In this document: in pieces, positions 27,651 through 39,229 of the stretch | Layout of the letters: the number at the start of each line of letters is the position of its first letter | Numbering within the stretch: the first letter of the stretch is position 1 | DNA from: Mesaphorura yosii | Taxonomy: Eukaryota; Arthropoda; Collembola; Poduromorpha; Tullbergiidae | NCBI GenBank assembly: GCA_009869945.1 | Contig: WIXG01000009.1 | Coordinates: 62,001-126,000, forward strand | Length of the DNA stretch: 64,000 nucleotides | Direction: 5' to 3' | Position numbers and translations under genes: made by a program | The notes under the pieces: model-generated | What the model was told of the DNA's origin: nothing | Seen by the model: the letters and a program-made list of their open reading frames with translations, nothing else | The model's database searches: none

Positions 27651-27884
27651 TCAGAATTGAAGCGGGGCCGGGAAAGCCGTAAACATAAAACGCCGAATCT
27701 CATTCAAAGTTTTTCGCATCGCATCCACGTACGAAAGGCGAATGTGTTTTATGCGAAGAGTGCCATAAGGGGCAGTTTTCTCAATTTGATAGGCTGTTGA
27801 CGAATAATCGTTTTCCAAAGCCCTAAACTTCGTAAGCACATACTCGCAGTCTTCGTGTGAGTTGTTTCTATTGCGAAAACTCAT
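27651..27884 (-). CDS. Small open reading frame, 77 residues, uncertain
   Basis: The ATG sits in an acceptable context (gagaagATGAGT), and the predicted helical, charged peptide includes DAMRKTLNEIRRFM. No family is recognised and no splice partner was found. It may be chance, or an upstream exon of the orphan gene at 26 kb or of dsx. Confidence 0.2.
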   Translation of the reverse strand: MSFRNRNNSHEDCEYVLTKFRALENDYSSTAYQIEKTAPYGTLRIKHIRLSYVDAMRKTLNEIRRFMFTAFPAPLQF

Positions 27885-30099
27885 CTTCTCTCATTCTTCG
27901 AGCGCACTGAGAGCTGTTGCTTTGCTTTGCTCTACTCCTGCTGCATTGAAAGCTCGAAAAGCTTTAAAACATTTTACGAGCCAGCGAGAATAATAGTACG
28001 TACGGATGTGAGTGTTGTGTGCGTGAAAATTTTATGACCGCTTCTCCTGGCGTACTGCTCTCAGATGCATTATTATTTTGCACCAGGCGAGACAAACCTT
28101 CATGGGGCCAACAACCAGACCAGACCGAAGCTTGAGTCTGAGCTTGTGTCTGAGAGAGGGCAAAAATAATTGGAGGCAACCCATTACTTACTAATTCACA
28201 AAATATAAATTTTGTTTTATGTTCTTATTTTTCTGCAACTTATTATTAGCCCCAGCCTGGTTTCCAGATACAAATACTGATAGTATTTCCATTTCCGCAG
28301 CGAGCATAACTCATGAAAATGCATTACTCAAGCGCGAACGGGGAGAAAATTATTCTGAAAATTCGCGAGCAAGTAAATAATCGCATTATACGCACGTTTT
28401 CTTTTGTCATATGCTAAACTCAAGTCTAGAGCGTCTTCTCACGACTCACGGCCCTTTGGAATTTTGCGTAATGAAAGAAAGAAGACTTCCCTTACCTTCA
28501 CTGAAATCCAATTGCAAACTTCCAGCTAAATTAAAAGCGAGCTTACTCGATTAATTGGATATTTGACACGGCTCGCCGGTGGGGTCGCAAATTAAATTCC
28601 TTAAGAAGATTAAAAAGATTTGCCACCGTCCGAATCAGATTAGAGACTGAATCCGAACAAGGCTCTGTACCCGGCATTTCAGACGTTTGATCTTGCATCT
28701 CATGAAATCAACCATCACGACCAACCCCAATGAAAGATAAATTATTTCACACGCTATCTTGCATAATGTGTGACAGATTCAAAGTTCCGGTCGGTAAGGC
28801 AGGGCGTGCACACTGTTTTGCAACTCATCGTTCAAGCGAATTGATATAATTCCCTGCCCTGCCTGCAAATTCGCTTGCAGTTCAATTTTTCAACGAACGA
28901 CTGCGAAAAGATTGCAATTGAACAAAGAGGAAAAGGCTATTTGCTTCGTTTATTCAAATTAAGAGAGGTGAATCAATTGATTTGATTTGATTGGAGACAT
29001 TTTGCCATAAGTATCAGGCAAGCTAGGCCAAGCCAAGGCAAAAGCATGCACGTAATATTAGTACTGTACGGGGTGTAGAACGAAGGGTGAAACTTTACAC
29101 GACGGATCCGGAACGGGAAAAAGCATCGCTGGGAACCTAAAACTGAAAGCAGAACACGAAAAGGGCGACGGACCCCGGGAAGTCAAGCTCGTTGTCTTTC
29201 TTTCTTGTGGTTGTGTCAACATTTCATTCTCAAAGGCTGAGATTGGCAGAGGCAAAGGTAAAGATATCTTTCAAATCCACATTTTATTGCTGTGCTAGGC
29301 CGCTGTTGTACTGGAAGAATTTCGCAAGATCAATTTTTTGTCACAATAAAGTGACAATCCTGACAATCAATAAAGAACAAATGTAATTTGTAAAATGATG
29401 AAAGGCTTAAAAGTGTTGGCTTCTTGTCAACAAGCATGCGCAAACGCACACGAAAATTAAGAAAGACACGTATACTTAAGAATGCTGGATGACTGCTCTC
29501 TATTTTTATTAATTAACACGTGGTCATAATAAATTAATGCTTACAATTTACAAATCCATTCATAATTCACACAATTCACAGTTCACATTAATCAACACAT
29601 AGTAAATAATAAAAAAAATCTCCTAAGTTAGCATATGAAAAGAATTCGACATCGACACACGGAAGGACAAAACGGACAAAGACATGAATCGATTTCAGAC
29701 CGAGTCACCTTTCTCATCTTGATTGTAGAAGAAGACATGAAGGCACCGTTAAAATACAAATAATATCGTAATACCGAGTGCAAATATTTGCCATCGCTAT
29801 ACACGCAATAAAAAAGTGTCATGCGAATGGCAAACGTGTCGCGTACCAAAGAATATATATAATGTGTTTGTTCTGTTTTCACCATTCGCAATTCATAAAA
29901 TACCTTATTGCAAAAAAGGCATAAAAAGAAAATTGCATTGGAGATTGGACACATGGACGACTGAGCCTTTCGTACTTCTGTCTGCTTCCGATCTTTATTC
30001 ATTCCAGGCCGGTGAACGTGAGCGCGGTGCCTGGCTCGTTCCGTTTTTTGCTTGATCTCACTGAAAGATTTCGGGATTCATCTGCTCTCTGTATTCATG
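27885..30099. other. Gap between dsx upstream sequence and the serine protease
   Basis: About 2.2 kb with no supported gene. Minus-strand AATAAA near 29996 is a likely poly(A) signal for the protease gene, giving a 3' UTR of about 100 nt. The rest is A+T-rich and featureless to me. Confidence 0.5.
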
Positions 30100-32123
30100 T
30101 CATGCGATTTGTTGCAAAATCCAGTCCGTAAATTTACTAATCCTCGTGTACACACCGGGCGCCTTCGGTTCGCCGCATCCCACCCTTCGAATCAGAGAAA
30201 AGAGACCATTGCATGGCGCTGTCATTACATTCTAGTATAAATTTTGCGTGGCTATGACTTACCCCCAACTCATCACTCCGGCTAACATCCACCTGAAAAT
30301 TGAAGACGCACGGTGAACTTAATTGACCATGCAAGAAATTTAACTACTTAACCAGTAAACTTACCTTTGGTCAGTCTGATTGAGTATTTGCAAGGGTCCA
30401 CCGCTGTCGCCCTGAAAGATTCGAAATGCCACTGAGTTTATTTTGTTTTTATTTCTGAATACCGACGACTATCTTGGTTTAGGAGAGGAGTACTTTGTGT
30501 TTATCACCGAGAATGGACTTTAGAAGAACGAAATTTTGTGCAGTATGGAAATTCGTTGGTGTTTATCTCGCACCTGACAACCGTCCTTGCCACCTTCCCT
30601 GTACCCAGCACAGATGAAGTTTTCCGGAATATTTTCGATTCTGCCAGACTCCTTAAACATGTTCATGCAGTCGGTATTTGAGAGAATAGGAACTGAGACT
30701 TGTTGAAGCTTCTGAGAGTATTTTCCGCCTTCGGACAGTCGTCCCCACCTGAATTAAAATGGAAAAGGAATTAGTTATTCATTCCAAAGACTACCAAAGA
30801 CCAAGGAATTTAGTCTACCCCATAATTGTCCCATTTTCTCCTACAAAAGTATCGCTTGTGAACATCGGGAGACAAATGGGACTGATGTGCAATGCGTATT
30901 CAACTGGTTTCTGTAGTTTGAGCAGCGCCAAGTCGTTTTCGTACGATGTAAAATTGTACTCGGGATGAATCACCTGCGACCAACGGAAAGGGACAATTTA
31001 ATTCAAACCTATACGCATACGCAGTTATACATGAAATTATTTATTGGCAATCTACCCTCGTCTCGATGGGCCGTTCCACGAATGGAAGCTCTTCGTTGTC
31101 TTCTCTAAAGTCAAAATCTCCAAACCGAACTCGAATCAACGACTTCGAGAGCGCAAACACACAGTGCGCCGCGGTCACAACCCAGAATTCATTGATCAGG
31201 ACGCCCCCACAAGAATGCGTGGAAGAATATCCAAACAGCGAAGAGCGTCGGACTGAAACCATCCACGGCCAGGCGGCGAATTGTGCTGCACAGAGAAAGA
31301 AGTCAGTTTAAACAGATAACGACGCTCGAGACCCAAATTACGTAAATTCATCCACCACTTACAATCCATGCCACCAATAATTCGCATTTTCTTCACACTT
31401 GGAGCCGATGGTCTCATCGGAATTCCACACCTGCCCTGATTGATTGGAATCACGTGCTGCTGCTCTTCGTCTACGAGCACATCGTTGCTGCTGCTTGGAT
31501 TTTGAGAGGAAACTTCAGCTGCCGCGTGGGTCTCGTCTTCCTCGCTATAGTCCGGTATGATTTCAACGTCCGGAGAGTTTGTTGCTGGTTCAGTCCCTGG
31601 CTCAGCCCCGCTACTCGTGGAACCAGCCGGCACAGACGCGGACGCTTCAGTCGTTATTTTGCCTCCCGAATTTTCGTCCACTGGGATCGTGTTGCTTTCT
31701 TCATTTTCGTCTTCGCCGCTACTTCCAGAACTCGGTGGTGACGCAGGAACTGAGCAGCATGATCCATAAATGGCGGAGTCAATCGAACAGAGGCCCAGAT
31801 GCTGTCCACCCGACCGGTGGCAATCCCACATGAATATGCAGATTCCTTGTCCTGCTTGCGTATCGTTTACTCTGCAAAGCTTCTGGTGAGTTTCATACAA
31901 TTCTGCGGAAGAAGAATCCAAAGTCCAGTCAAGACGCCTGAGCTTAGCTTAAACGAAGGTAACTCCCTCAATCGTTCTTACCCAGGAGCCTTTCATCCCG
32001 GTGTCCATTCTTCAGCAGAAATTTGGATTTGGCAGCGTGGGTGTAACTAAAACTATGCAAACTTAACGTAAACAGGAAGAAAATACTGAAAAACAAATCA
32101 TAATTCTTGTGTTTCACTTTCAT
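30100..32123 (-). CDS. Secreted trypsin-like serine protease with N-terminal six-cysteine knot
   Basis: Eight exons (32123-31982, 31902-31363, 31285-31056, 30973-30819, 30748-30574, 30411-30365, 30292-30263, 30184-30100) encode 467 residues. A signal peptide ([21 protein letters not shown]) leads into a small domain with six cysteines ending in CC (about residues 54-95), arranged as in clip or Stubble-type disulphide knots. An acidic Ser/Glu/Pro linker of about 85 residues follows. The protease domain starts RIIGGMD with a preceding linker cysteine (GRCGIPM) that would tether the pro-region after activation. Triad: [19 protein letters not shown]. The aspartate in GKDGCQGDSGG predicts cleavage after Lys or Arg. 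The 30-nt exon at 30263-30292 encodes WMLAGVMSW. Such proteases act in haemolymph or epithelial cascades. The precise orthologue is unclear. Confidence 0.92.
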
Positions 32124-33019
32124 TCTAGTAACATTCGTGTGCACAGGAACTTGAAACACTGGCTAACTCCGCTGTACTGATAACAATCGATCACGTTCGC
32201 ACCATTTTCCTCTTCAATTGCAACTGTTAACTGTTAATGAGGAAATTGGAGATTACTTTTCTTCGCTTGCACCTGTGCAATAAAACTGCGCCGATTCGAT
32301 CTCGGCACGGCAAACCAGATATCGATGTCAGCGTGAGTGCAAGTGTGAGACTAGTTTCAGATGCGATAAAAAGTAAATTACTGGCTACTGGCTGCAACAA
32401 TGATCTTCTTGGTCTCCTCGTGAGCTTGAGCACAAATGCATTGTTGTTGAATTTATGACTTGGGTTTTGTTCATTTGGATGTGTCGCGTCTCAGCTTGGG
32501 CTGCACTTTTAACGGCAACGTGAGGAGTCTGTTTTTCCTTTTCTAGGTAAATAGGCTACATGCACTTCATAATCATAACTTGTTTGAGGTACTAACTTTT
32601 CTTTTACAGCGAGTCACGTTGTCAGCTGCATTGCTGGCGTTGTTTCCTATGCAGTAGCAGTCTTACCTTCTTGAATGAAACCGTATCATGTCTGGTTATT
32701 GGAATGTGGAATAATTTCTTGAGTGCCATTGTCTCAAATTAACTCATCAATGAAATCATGATTTGAATTGATGAAATCAACACTTCCATCTGGGTTTAAT
32801 GCTCCTTGTCTAATACGTTTTCATTTTTGTTCGAGATCCGCATCAAGATACAAAACTCATGAGGCCATCACGAGCAATTTCACGCTCAGATTAAGCTTTA
32901 GTTTTTATTATTATCACGGCTTCTGTTTCAGGTTCAGGTCCAAGTCAGTTAATTTCATTAATACACAGAAATGGATGGCATAGGATTTTGAACTTAGTCA
33001 CGTTTCGCGTAAGCGTAAT
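32124..33019. other. Intergenic gap, protease promoter side
   Basis: About 900 bp with no supported gene. Minus-strand AATAAA near 32903 is a plausible end for the RING-Rab transcript. Confidence 0.5.
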
Positions 33020-34871
33020 TCAGAAAGGAATGCACGCCCGCCAGGTTCTTCCCCATCTGTTCCACCACGTCGAGTCTTCGTCGTCTACGGAATGGGGCCC
33101 AGTTGCGCCGGAATCGGAATCCCAGGAGGAAGAGGACTTACGTTTGAGAGGAAGTTGAAATGGGGAGTCGGCTGGTATAGGGAGAGGCCCGCGAAGGTTG
33201 TCGTTAATGAAAATATTGCTGCATATTGTCCTGAATGCCGCCTCGACGTTGTACGACTCCATGGCTGACGTCTCGAAAAATGGCATTCCGAGTCTGTGAG
33301 CAATGGCCTGCAAGTAAATAAAGTTTTCCTCTTTCTCGATCTCTGTAAAGAATTCAACTGAACTAATGCTCTAGTATGAATTACCTGTCCATCAAGCGTT
33401 GACAGTTTTCTCTCCATGAATTTATCCGTTTTGTTTCCAATTAGAATGAATTCAGCCTCCGGCAAATGCCTTTTAGCTTCTTGGTGCCAGTAGTCTACTT
33501 TGTCCAGACTTCCCTTGTCAGTAATGTCGTACACGAGAATGACTCCGTGCACATTTCGAAAATAATTTGGAGTAATCGCGTCAAATTGGTCGTGGCCACC
33601 AGTGTCCCACTGCAATCATAATCACCATATAACAATTACACATTAATCACCCTATCCTCATTCATTTCGAGTTAGTGCATAGAAGATATTTTGCTTCGCT
33701 CCCTTGGCTTTTCAAAAGCAACACCAAAAGCATTAAAGCCTTCACGTAGCGAAGTAAAAATGCATCTTTACCGTAATTGTAATTGAATTGTGAATTCGAG
33801 ATCAAAAACTGGGGTTCAAGCTCTCATTAGCAATGAATCGCACGACGTACACATGAATAACACATACTAATTAGCGTGCGTGAAGCATGATGACCTTCGA
33901 GGTTCTCGAACAACCAGAACGTAACAATTGACAAAAAAACTTCTTGAGTTTGAGATAAGACGCTGGGAGACACAAAGCACACGTGAAGAGTTGAACGAAG
34001 AAGAGCAGGGCAGAGATTACAATGGGAGAATGGAAGTCTTAATTCTTGAACAATGAACAAAATTGAACTCGACTAATGATAACCTACTGATAGCTGTCAC
34101 GCGTTATTTCGCACAAAAACTTAGTCATTCTAATGGAGGAAGGGTGAAGGATTATTTGCTTACCAGCGTCAGTTTGATTCTTCGTGAATTGATGACAATT
34201 TCACGGAATTTCATATCGCATCCAATCGTCGTCTTCCAGGCGGACTGAAATACTCCATCCTACAATCAAGAAATGAGTCAGCTATTTTACTGTCATCTCA
34301 AGCTGAAGACATTGAACGACGAGAAATAGGCTAAGCAACCTACCACGTATTGTCTAAGCAGGCAAGATTTCCCAACTCCGGATTTTCCAAGCATAATCAG
34401 ACTGAATTGGCAGTCAAAAACTCTGGAAAGAAAGCGTCTCATGAAGAACGCGTCTGAATGTGGTAATACCACTTTTCTCAGAGTCTTATGTTTGGGTCTG
34501 GGCTTACGGAGAGTCGACTGGTGCTGGAAGGTAGTAGCATCTCGTCACTTCATGCCGCTCCAGTGATTTTCTGCACGTGGGACATCTGCAAAGAAGATAA
34601 AAGCATTTCACCCTGCACGAAGCCTGCCTGGTCTCTCGATCCTTGTCTATTGGTGGTGCATACTCTTTTCTAAGTCTGAGTGATCGCCGCAGACATAAAT
34701 GGTGGTAAAGGTGCCCGCATTTGACCGTAGTCACGAACCAGTCGTGGGCCGGAAACTCTGAAACAATTCACAAATTAAATGAAGGTCTCAGAATCCTACT
34801 TGATGACGTGGATTTTTACCTGATGCAAACGAGAGACAAATGCTGCAAGAAATCTTGACTGGAACAGCCAT
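33020..34871 (-). CDS. RING-H2 finger fused to a Rab-like GTPase (best model); otherwise two genes
   Basis: Seven exons (34871-34820, 34757-34664, 34585-34508, 34422-34344, 34259-34164, 33609-33385, 33307-33020) close in phase to 303 residues. Residues 9-53 form a complete RING-H2: C-x2-C-x18-C-x-H-x2-H-x2-C-x10-C-x2-C, most like TRAIP/NOPO E3 ligases. From residue 76 a Rab-type G domain follows: GKSGVGKSC, TTIG, WDTGGHD, GNKTD, ETSA. The tail ends CIPF, a possible prenylation box. The join uses a GTAAGC donor at 34508 and a 85-nt intron, phase 2 on both sides. Alternative: the RING frame stops at a TAA overlapping that donor, and the GTPase starts at an ATG (34442) inside the intron, in frame with VFDCQF. 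Glutamine of the switch II DTAGQ motif is replaced by histidine. A 57-nt in-frame intron (33085-33141) may be optional near the C-terminus. The intron at 33610-34163 is unusually long. Confidence 0.7.
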
Positions 34872-35860
34872 CTGAATTTTCTATATTTTGTCTTGCAATA
34901 CCACACTCGGAAGAAGTTTAATTCTTTTTCTGTATCGAAATGAGTCTGAATCTTAGCCTGCAGCCTTGTACAAATGAAAGGCACTTCCAAATTCAGAAAA
35001 GTCTCCTCCTACACACTGCTGCTGCTATCAAACTGCTGGCAAGTGGAAAATGCTCCACATTTAGTGAATCTACTATCTCCTTCTTAACTAACTGTGCGCC
35101 TGCGTCATGAGACTTGAACTTTACGACTTTGTCCAACTCCAGCTGCTTGTTATAACTGGTCCCAATTAAACGTGAATAGGACGCATCTGCTCAACTTAAT
35201 AAGCACGTCGCGTCGACGCATGCCTCCGGCCGGTCGTGGCAAGACCGACAGTCTTTGACAGCTATGAAAGCAAGTGTGCAAATGTAGCAGAGAAAATTGG
35301 TTAATTCTCTTACGTTTTGACCACCGTGCGCCGTGTGCCAAAACTGATTTGGCCTTCATAAAATTAACGTGTTATGTTCGCATTTGCCTTTAACAAGCAG
35401 AGCAATAACTTTGTCAGTCATTTCATTGCTCTCGTTCATTTAATTTACATAAAGACGGTACGCCGAGCGCAATAATGGACCTCTCGCACTTGCACTCAGT
35501 GTAATTCATTCACCAACGCCTTCGGCACGGTGCTTAATTCTTAATTACTGCTAAAATCAGTAAATTAGTACCAATTAAACTTGAATAACTTAAACTAAAG
35601 CATGATGGTATGAGTTTAAATTCAGTTCATTCAATGACAAGCCTCCACCGACTGGCATTTCCCTTCGAGTCGATTTCGCCGAATCATGAATTCATGAATT
35701 GATGATGCAGAAATTGAGTCGGTTAACCATTCAGTCAATTTATTGTCAACTTATTTAGAATTTTGTAAAAGTGGCAAAAGAACATTTGCAAATTTTTAAG
35801 CAGAAGAATCGATGAAAAGATAGCGGTAGCTTTTCAATGTACACAAAGGAACTGATTCAG
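34872..35860. other. Intergenic gap between the RING-Rab gene and the CLP1 paralogue
   Basis: About 990 bp, presumed promoter of the RING-Rab gene and 3' end of the CLP1-like gene (minus-strand AATAAA near 35741). No coding feature supported. Confidence 0.5.
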
Positions 35861-37550
35861 TTATCTCTTTTCAATTAGCGGGATCTCCGACAGAAGCAGA
35901 ACTGCTTGCTTGAATACTGGCTGACCTGGCGGCGAAAGCAGGGTCAGAGTACCTTTGACCCGATTAATTTTGGTGGCACACACGTAGCCACTCAAACTGA
36001 GCATGTTGAGCGGACTCTCATTCTCGGCAACAGTGACACATTCGCTTACGCCCAGCAACTGATTGAGCAAAGCCAGCGTGGGTGCGACGGGGCAAAGGAG
36101 CGAAGATTCAGAAGCGAATTTTGTTTGAGACACGTTGAAAATCTTGATCTGAAATAAATGCGGAAATCACTAAAAGACCTAAACAGAATTCTTCACGAGA
36201 AAATTAAGTTTGCATTGCGTACATCGATGAGCTGGACTTCGAATGAATTGGATTTCGATGACATCAGTTCATCTTGGACATTCTTGGTGTAAAAGTAATT
36301 GTGAACGCGTTCTGCTCTTGCGTCGATGCGGAAAGAGCGTGTCTTTTCTGTAATCTGGGACAAGATACAAAATTATTTTCTGAAAATGAAGCTCGCAAAC
36401 TCACGAAAGCCTGTTAGCGTACCAAGTCACTTGCTGGAATCGGAAGAATATTTCTTTCGGAAAAATCTTCCCTCAATTTCCGTAGCAGGTTCGGAGGCTC
36501 GTCGCCCATCACCAGCACTTGGTCAGCCTAACAAATAGAACGACGGAGTAGAGTAAAGATTTGCGAGCTTCCGCAAATTAAACTATTAAGCCAACCTGGA
36601 ATACTTCTATGATATGTCTTAACATTTTGTAGCCAGCACCTTGAAACAATAAAAGCTTCAGTGAATTGACGTAATTTGCAGACACAATTTCGGTAATTTT
36701 CAAGTTCAGCGTACCTTCAACCCATCCACATGAATTTATGATCATCCCGGAACCCTTCACTACAAAACCCACACGGGACACATTAATTTCACTTCCAATG
36801 TCAAATCTTTCGTGACTCACAAGTGATGATCACATGACCAGACAAACCTTCAGGATTCTCCTCCATTTTGTCTTTTATCGACTTTGCGAACGCGGAGGCG
36901 ATGAGATTGTGCTGGGCCAAGCAGTCGCCTGGACTCTTGGACCCAACGAAGTAATTTATGGTTTGCTTCTTTAAGTGACTAAAGTTGCCGCTTATCCCAA
37001 TTGGGCTGTCAACCACGACGGCGCCAAACGTGCCTGGTAGTGACAGTTTCCCTTGACCCAAATCCAGGTCAACGTAGAAAGGCTGCCTGGAACTCTGAAC
37101 CGCGTAGTTTACGAGAGAAATGCACGCTGTCGATTTTCCCGAGTCCACGGGTCCGACGAGAATGATCACCGGGCCCACTTTGTGCTCTGATTCCGCGCAC
37201 TCTGACATACATCTGAGGTCTTCTGCTTGAATGGCCATACTCCGAAGGATTTTGTCAGTGGTCTCCGTCGCAGCATCGACCGTCTTCACCAGGAATCGGT
37301 GGCCCTTTGTAAAAGAAAGCGTGCATCCGTCATCGCTGGCCAGAATTGAGAAGCTGGACCCCGGCCCATAAGAATACTGATGGCCTTCCTTTAATTTCGT
37401 GCCAAAGAGGTCTGCTCCTCCGTCAAGCAGTGTGAATTCAATTGAAGCATGACTGGGTGCATCTGCAGGCACTTTAATCAGAATCTGTCCGTTCTTGGCG
37501 AGTTTCACAAGTCGTTCAATGTCAGGAGATCGGCCTGTCGATGATTCCAT
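35861..37550 (-). CDS. Diverged CLP1-family polynucleotide kinase paralogue
   Basis: Six exons (37550-36848, 36759-36715, 36639-36596, 36527-36423, 36354-36223, 36148-35861) give 438 residues with the CLP1 plan: N-terminal beta domain (YSYGPGSSFSI), central P-loop kinase (GPVDSGKSTAC, DLDLGQG, PGTFGAVV), INSCGWVEG and a C-terminal domain. The Walker A lysine and serine remain. Differences from the bona fide CLP1 at 39.2-41.1 kb are large: the LPKSGGVV segment is lost (IPASDL instead), the lid arginine cluster is altered, and intron positions differ in part. CLP1 phosphorylates RNA 5' ends and scaffolds mRNA 3' processing. Whether this copy still does is unknown. The product is intact and full length, so not an obvious pseudogene. 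Confidence 0.88.
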
Positions 37551-38080
37551 TGTATTCCGCGTGGTCTAGAATGAGAAAATGAGGTCAAAAGATAGCATGC
37601 GGGAAGTAAAAATTTCACATAGTTAAAATCGCCAGTTTAGTTTGTTTAGCCAGTGTCCAGCGTCATTGAACATTCTCATCACGCATATCAGGCAAGTTCA
37701 GAGCACGTGTGCCAAAATTGGCCAGCGCATAAACAAAGAATTGGCGAGACACCAACACGAAGCTTCTCACGCACTTTGGAACATGCGCTACATCACTTAC
37801 ATAATTACATACTTCGGACTGGAGAGTGAGATTTCTTAAAGAAATATGAAGGAAAATAACTTTAAATCGAACCCCGGTGAGATTCTTTCATCATTCCTCG
37901 TGTTTCTGGGAGCTAAACTAATTTTTGCGACTTACCTTAAGAGAATCTCACAATCAGTGCCTGCAATCCACTACAAAACCACGATTTGGTCTGATCACAA
38001 GAAATGGGTTAAATTCACAACTACTTTGATAATAGTTTTGCCACACTTTTATTGGAGGAGGGAAAGAAAACAACAAAACA
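37551..38080. promoter_or_regulatory. Divergent promoter region, CLP1 paralogue and Mpv17
   Basis: 530 bp separate two start codons that point away from each other. No TATA box or known element was recognised. Shared regulation is inferred only from the head-to-head layout. Confidence 0.45.
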
Positions 38081-39094
38081 ATGTCAGGATTTAGTAGAGT
38101 TGCGTCTATTCTGGTGCCGTTCTTCCAAAGGCACCCACTTCTCAAGTCCTCTGCTTCGGCAGGTAAGCCTAATTTCTAGGATTAAGATCCTGACACTGCC
38201 TTTATTTCATGCAAGTACTCTACTCTTTACGTTCCTCTGTCAGGCGGGCTAATGGCATTTGGTGATGTAATTAGTCAAACTATTATCGAGAAGACTAAAA
38301 AATATGATATCACACGGACGGCAAGATTTGGACTGATAGGCTCAGCGTTTGTGGTGAGTTCTTCATGCTTTTATTGTTGACTAGTGCATTAGTTAACGCA
38401 TGATAAGTCAGTAATCTCATAAGCAAGAAATAATGACGTCAGTCGGGCATCGCGTTTTCTCAACGTACGAGATCGTTGGCAAAACGAAACCAAAGAGTAA
38501 CAGCGAAACGAAGTTTGATCGTGACTTCTACGAGTCTTGACATCTGATTCGTGATTTCCTGATAAATCAAGGACGAAACGACGACGATTTTGGTGCTGAG
38601 GCATTTTGAACGCTTTGAACAGGGCCCAGCATTGCACAAATGGTACGGGTTGTTGGAGCGGTACCTCAAATTCTCGTCTCCTGCAGCCAGTGCGCTCTCT
38701 AAGATGGCCACTGATCAACTGACGTTTGCTCCAACATTTCTGTATATTTTCTTCTGGCTGAACGGAGGCTTACAAGGCCATAAGAAGGAAGAGATTCAGA
38801 AACACATCTCAAGAGACTATTTTGACGTGATTATCGCGAACTACAAGGTACACGACAAATGCGATTATTTCGTTTTTCCTAACAAACCATCCTAAGCCGC
38901 TTGACATGATTTATGATGATTTACAGCTTTGGCCAGCAGTACAAATAGTCAACTTCTACTTTATTCCTTTATCTCAACGAGTCATCTTCGTGCAGTCAGT
39001 CGCTTTACTTTGGAATACGTACTTGGCGTGGAAAGTCAATCAGGAAGGAACTCAATTCCCAGTGGTGGTGAGCAATCAGATCGGCGATGAATAA
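38081..39094 (+). CDS. Mpv17: Mpv17/PMP22-family membrane protein
   Basis: Four exons (38081-38162, 38244-38353, 38623-38847, 38927-39094) encode 194 residues. Family marks are GLMAFGDVISQ, KMATDQLTFAP, the aspartate-tyrosine motif RDYFDVIIANYKLWPAVQ, then NFYFIPLSQR and a closing LLWNTYLAWK. Four membrane helices are expected. Mpv17 sits in the mitochondrial inner membrane and supports mtDNA upkeep, while the close relative PXMP2 is peroxisomal. The LWPAVQIVNFYFIPL wording favours Mpv17. The second intron (269 nt) is longer than its neighbours. The stop codon lies inside an AATAAA hexamer, and the gene converges with CLP1, whose stop is only 135 bp away. Confidence 0.88.
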
Positions 39095-39095
39095 A
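39090..39095 (+). terminator. Poly(A) signal overlapping the Mpv17 stop codon
   Basis: The last codons GAA TAA followed by A contain AATAAA. The next plus-strand hexamer is not close, so the 3' UTR may be only 15-30 nt. Confidence 0.55.
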
Positions 39096-39229
39096 ATTGT
39101 TATCTAACGTTATCGTCGGTTTCCAGTATTTAAGTCAATATAAGTAGTCCTTAATATTGCTAAAATGAATATTGCATTTTATTTAAACGTTTATGACAAT
39201 AATGATAAAAAAAGAGTGGCAAGAATAAA

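Noticed and set aside
27651-27884. Helix-loop-helix reading of the 77-residue frame
   Set aside because: Only one helix has a loose likeness. No basic region or first helix is present.
31938-31981. Acceptor at 31938 for the protease second exon
   Set aside because: It breaks the phase with the signal-peptide exon. The acceptor at 31903 gives a 79-nt intron and keeps the frame.
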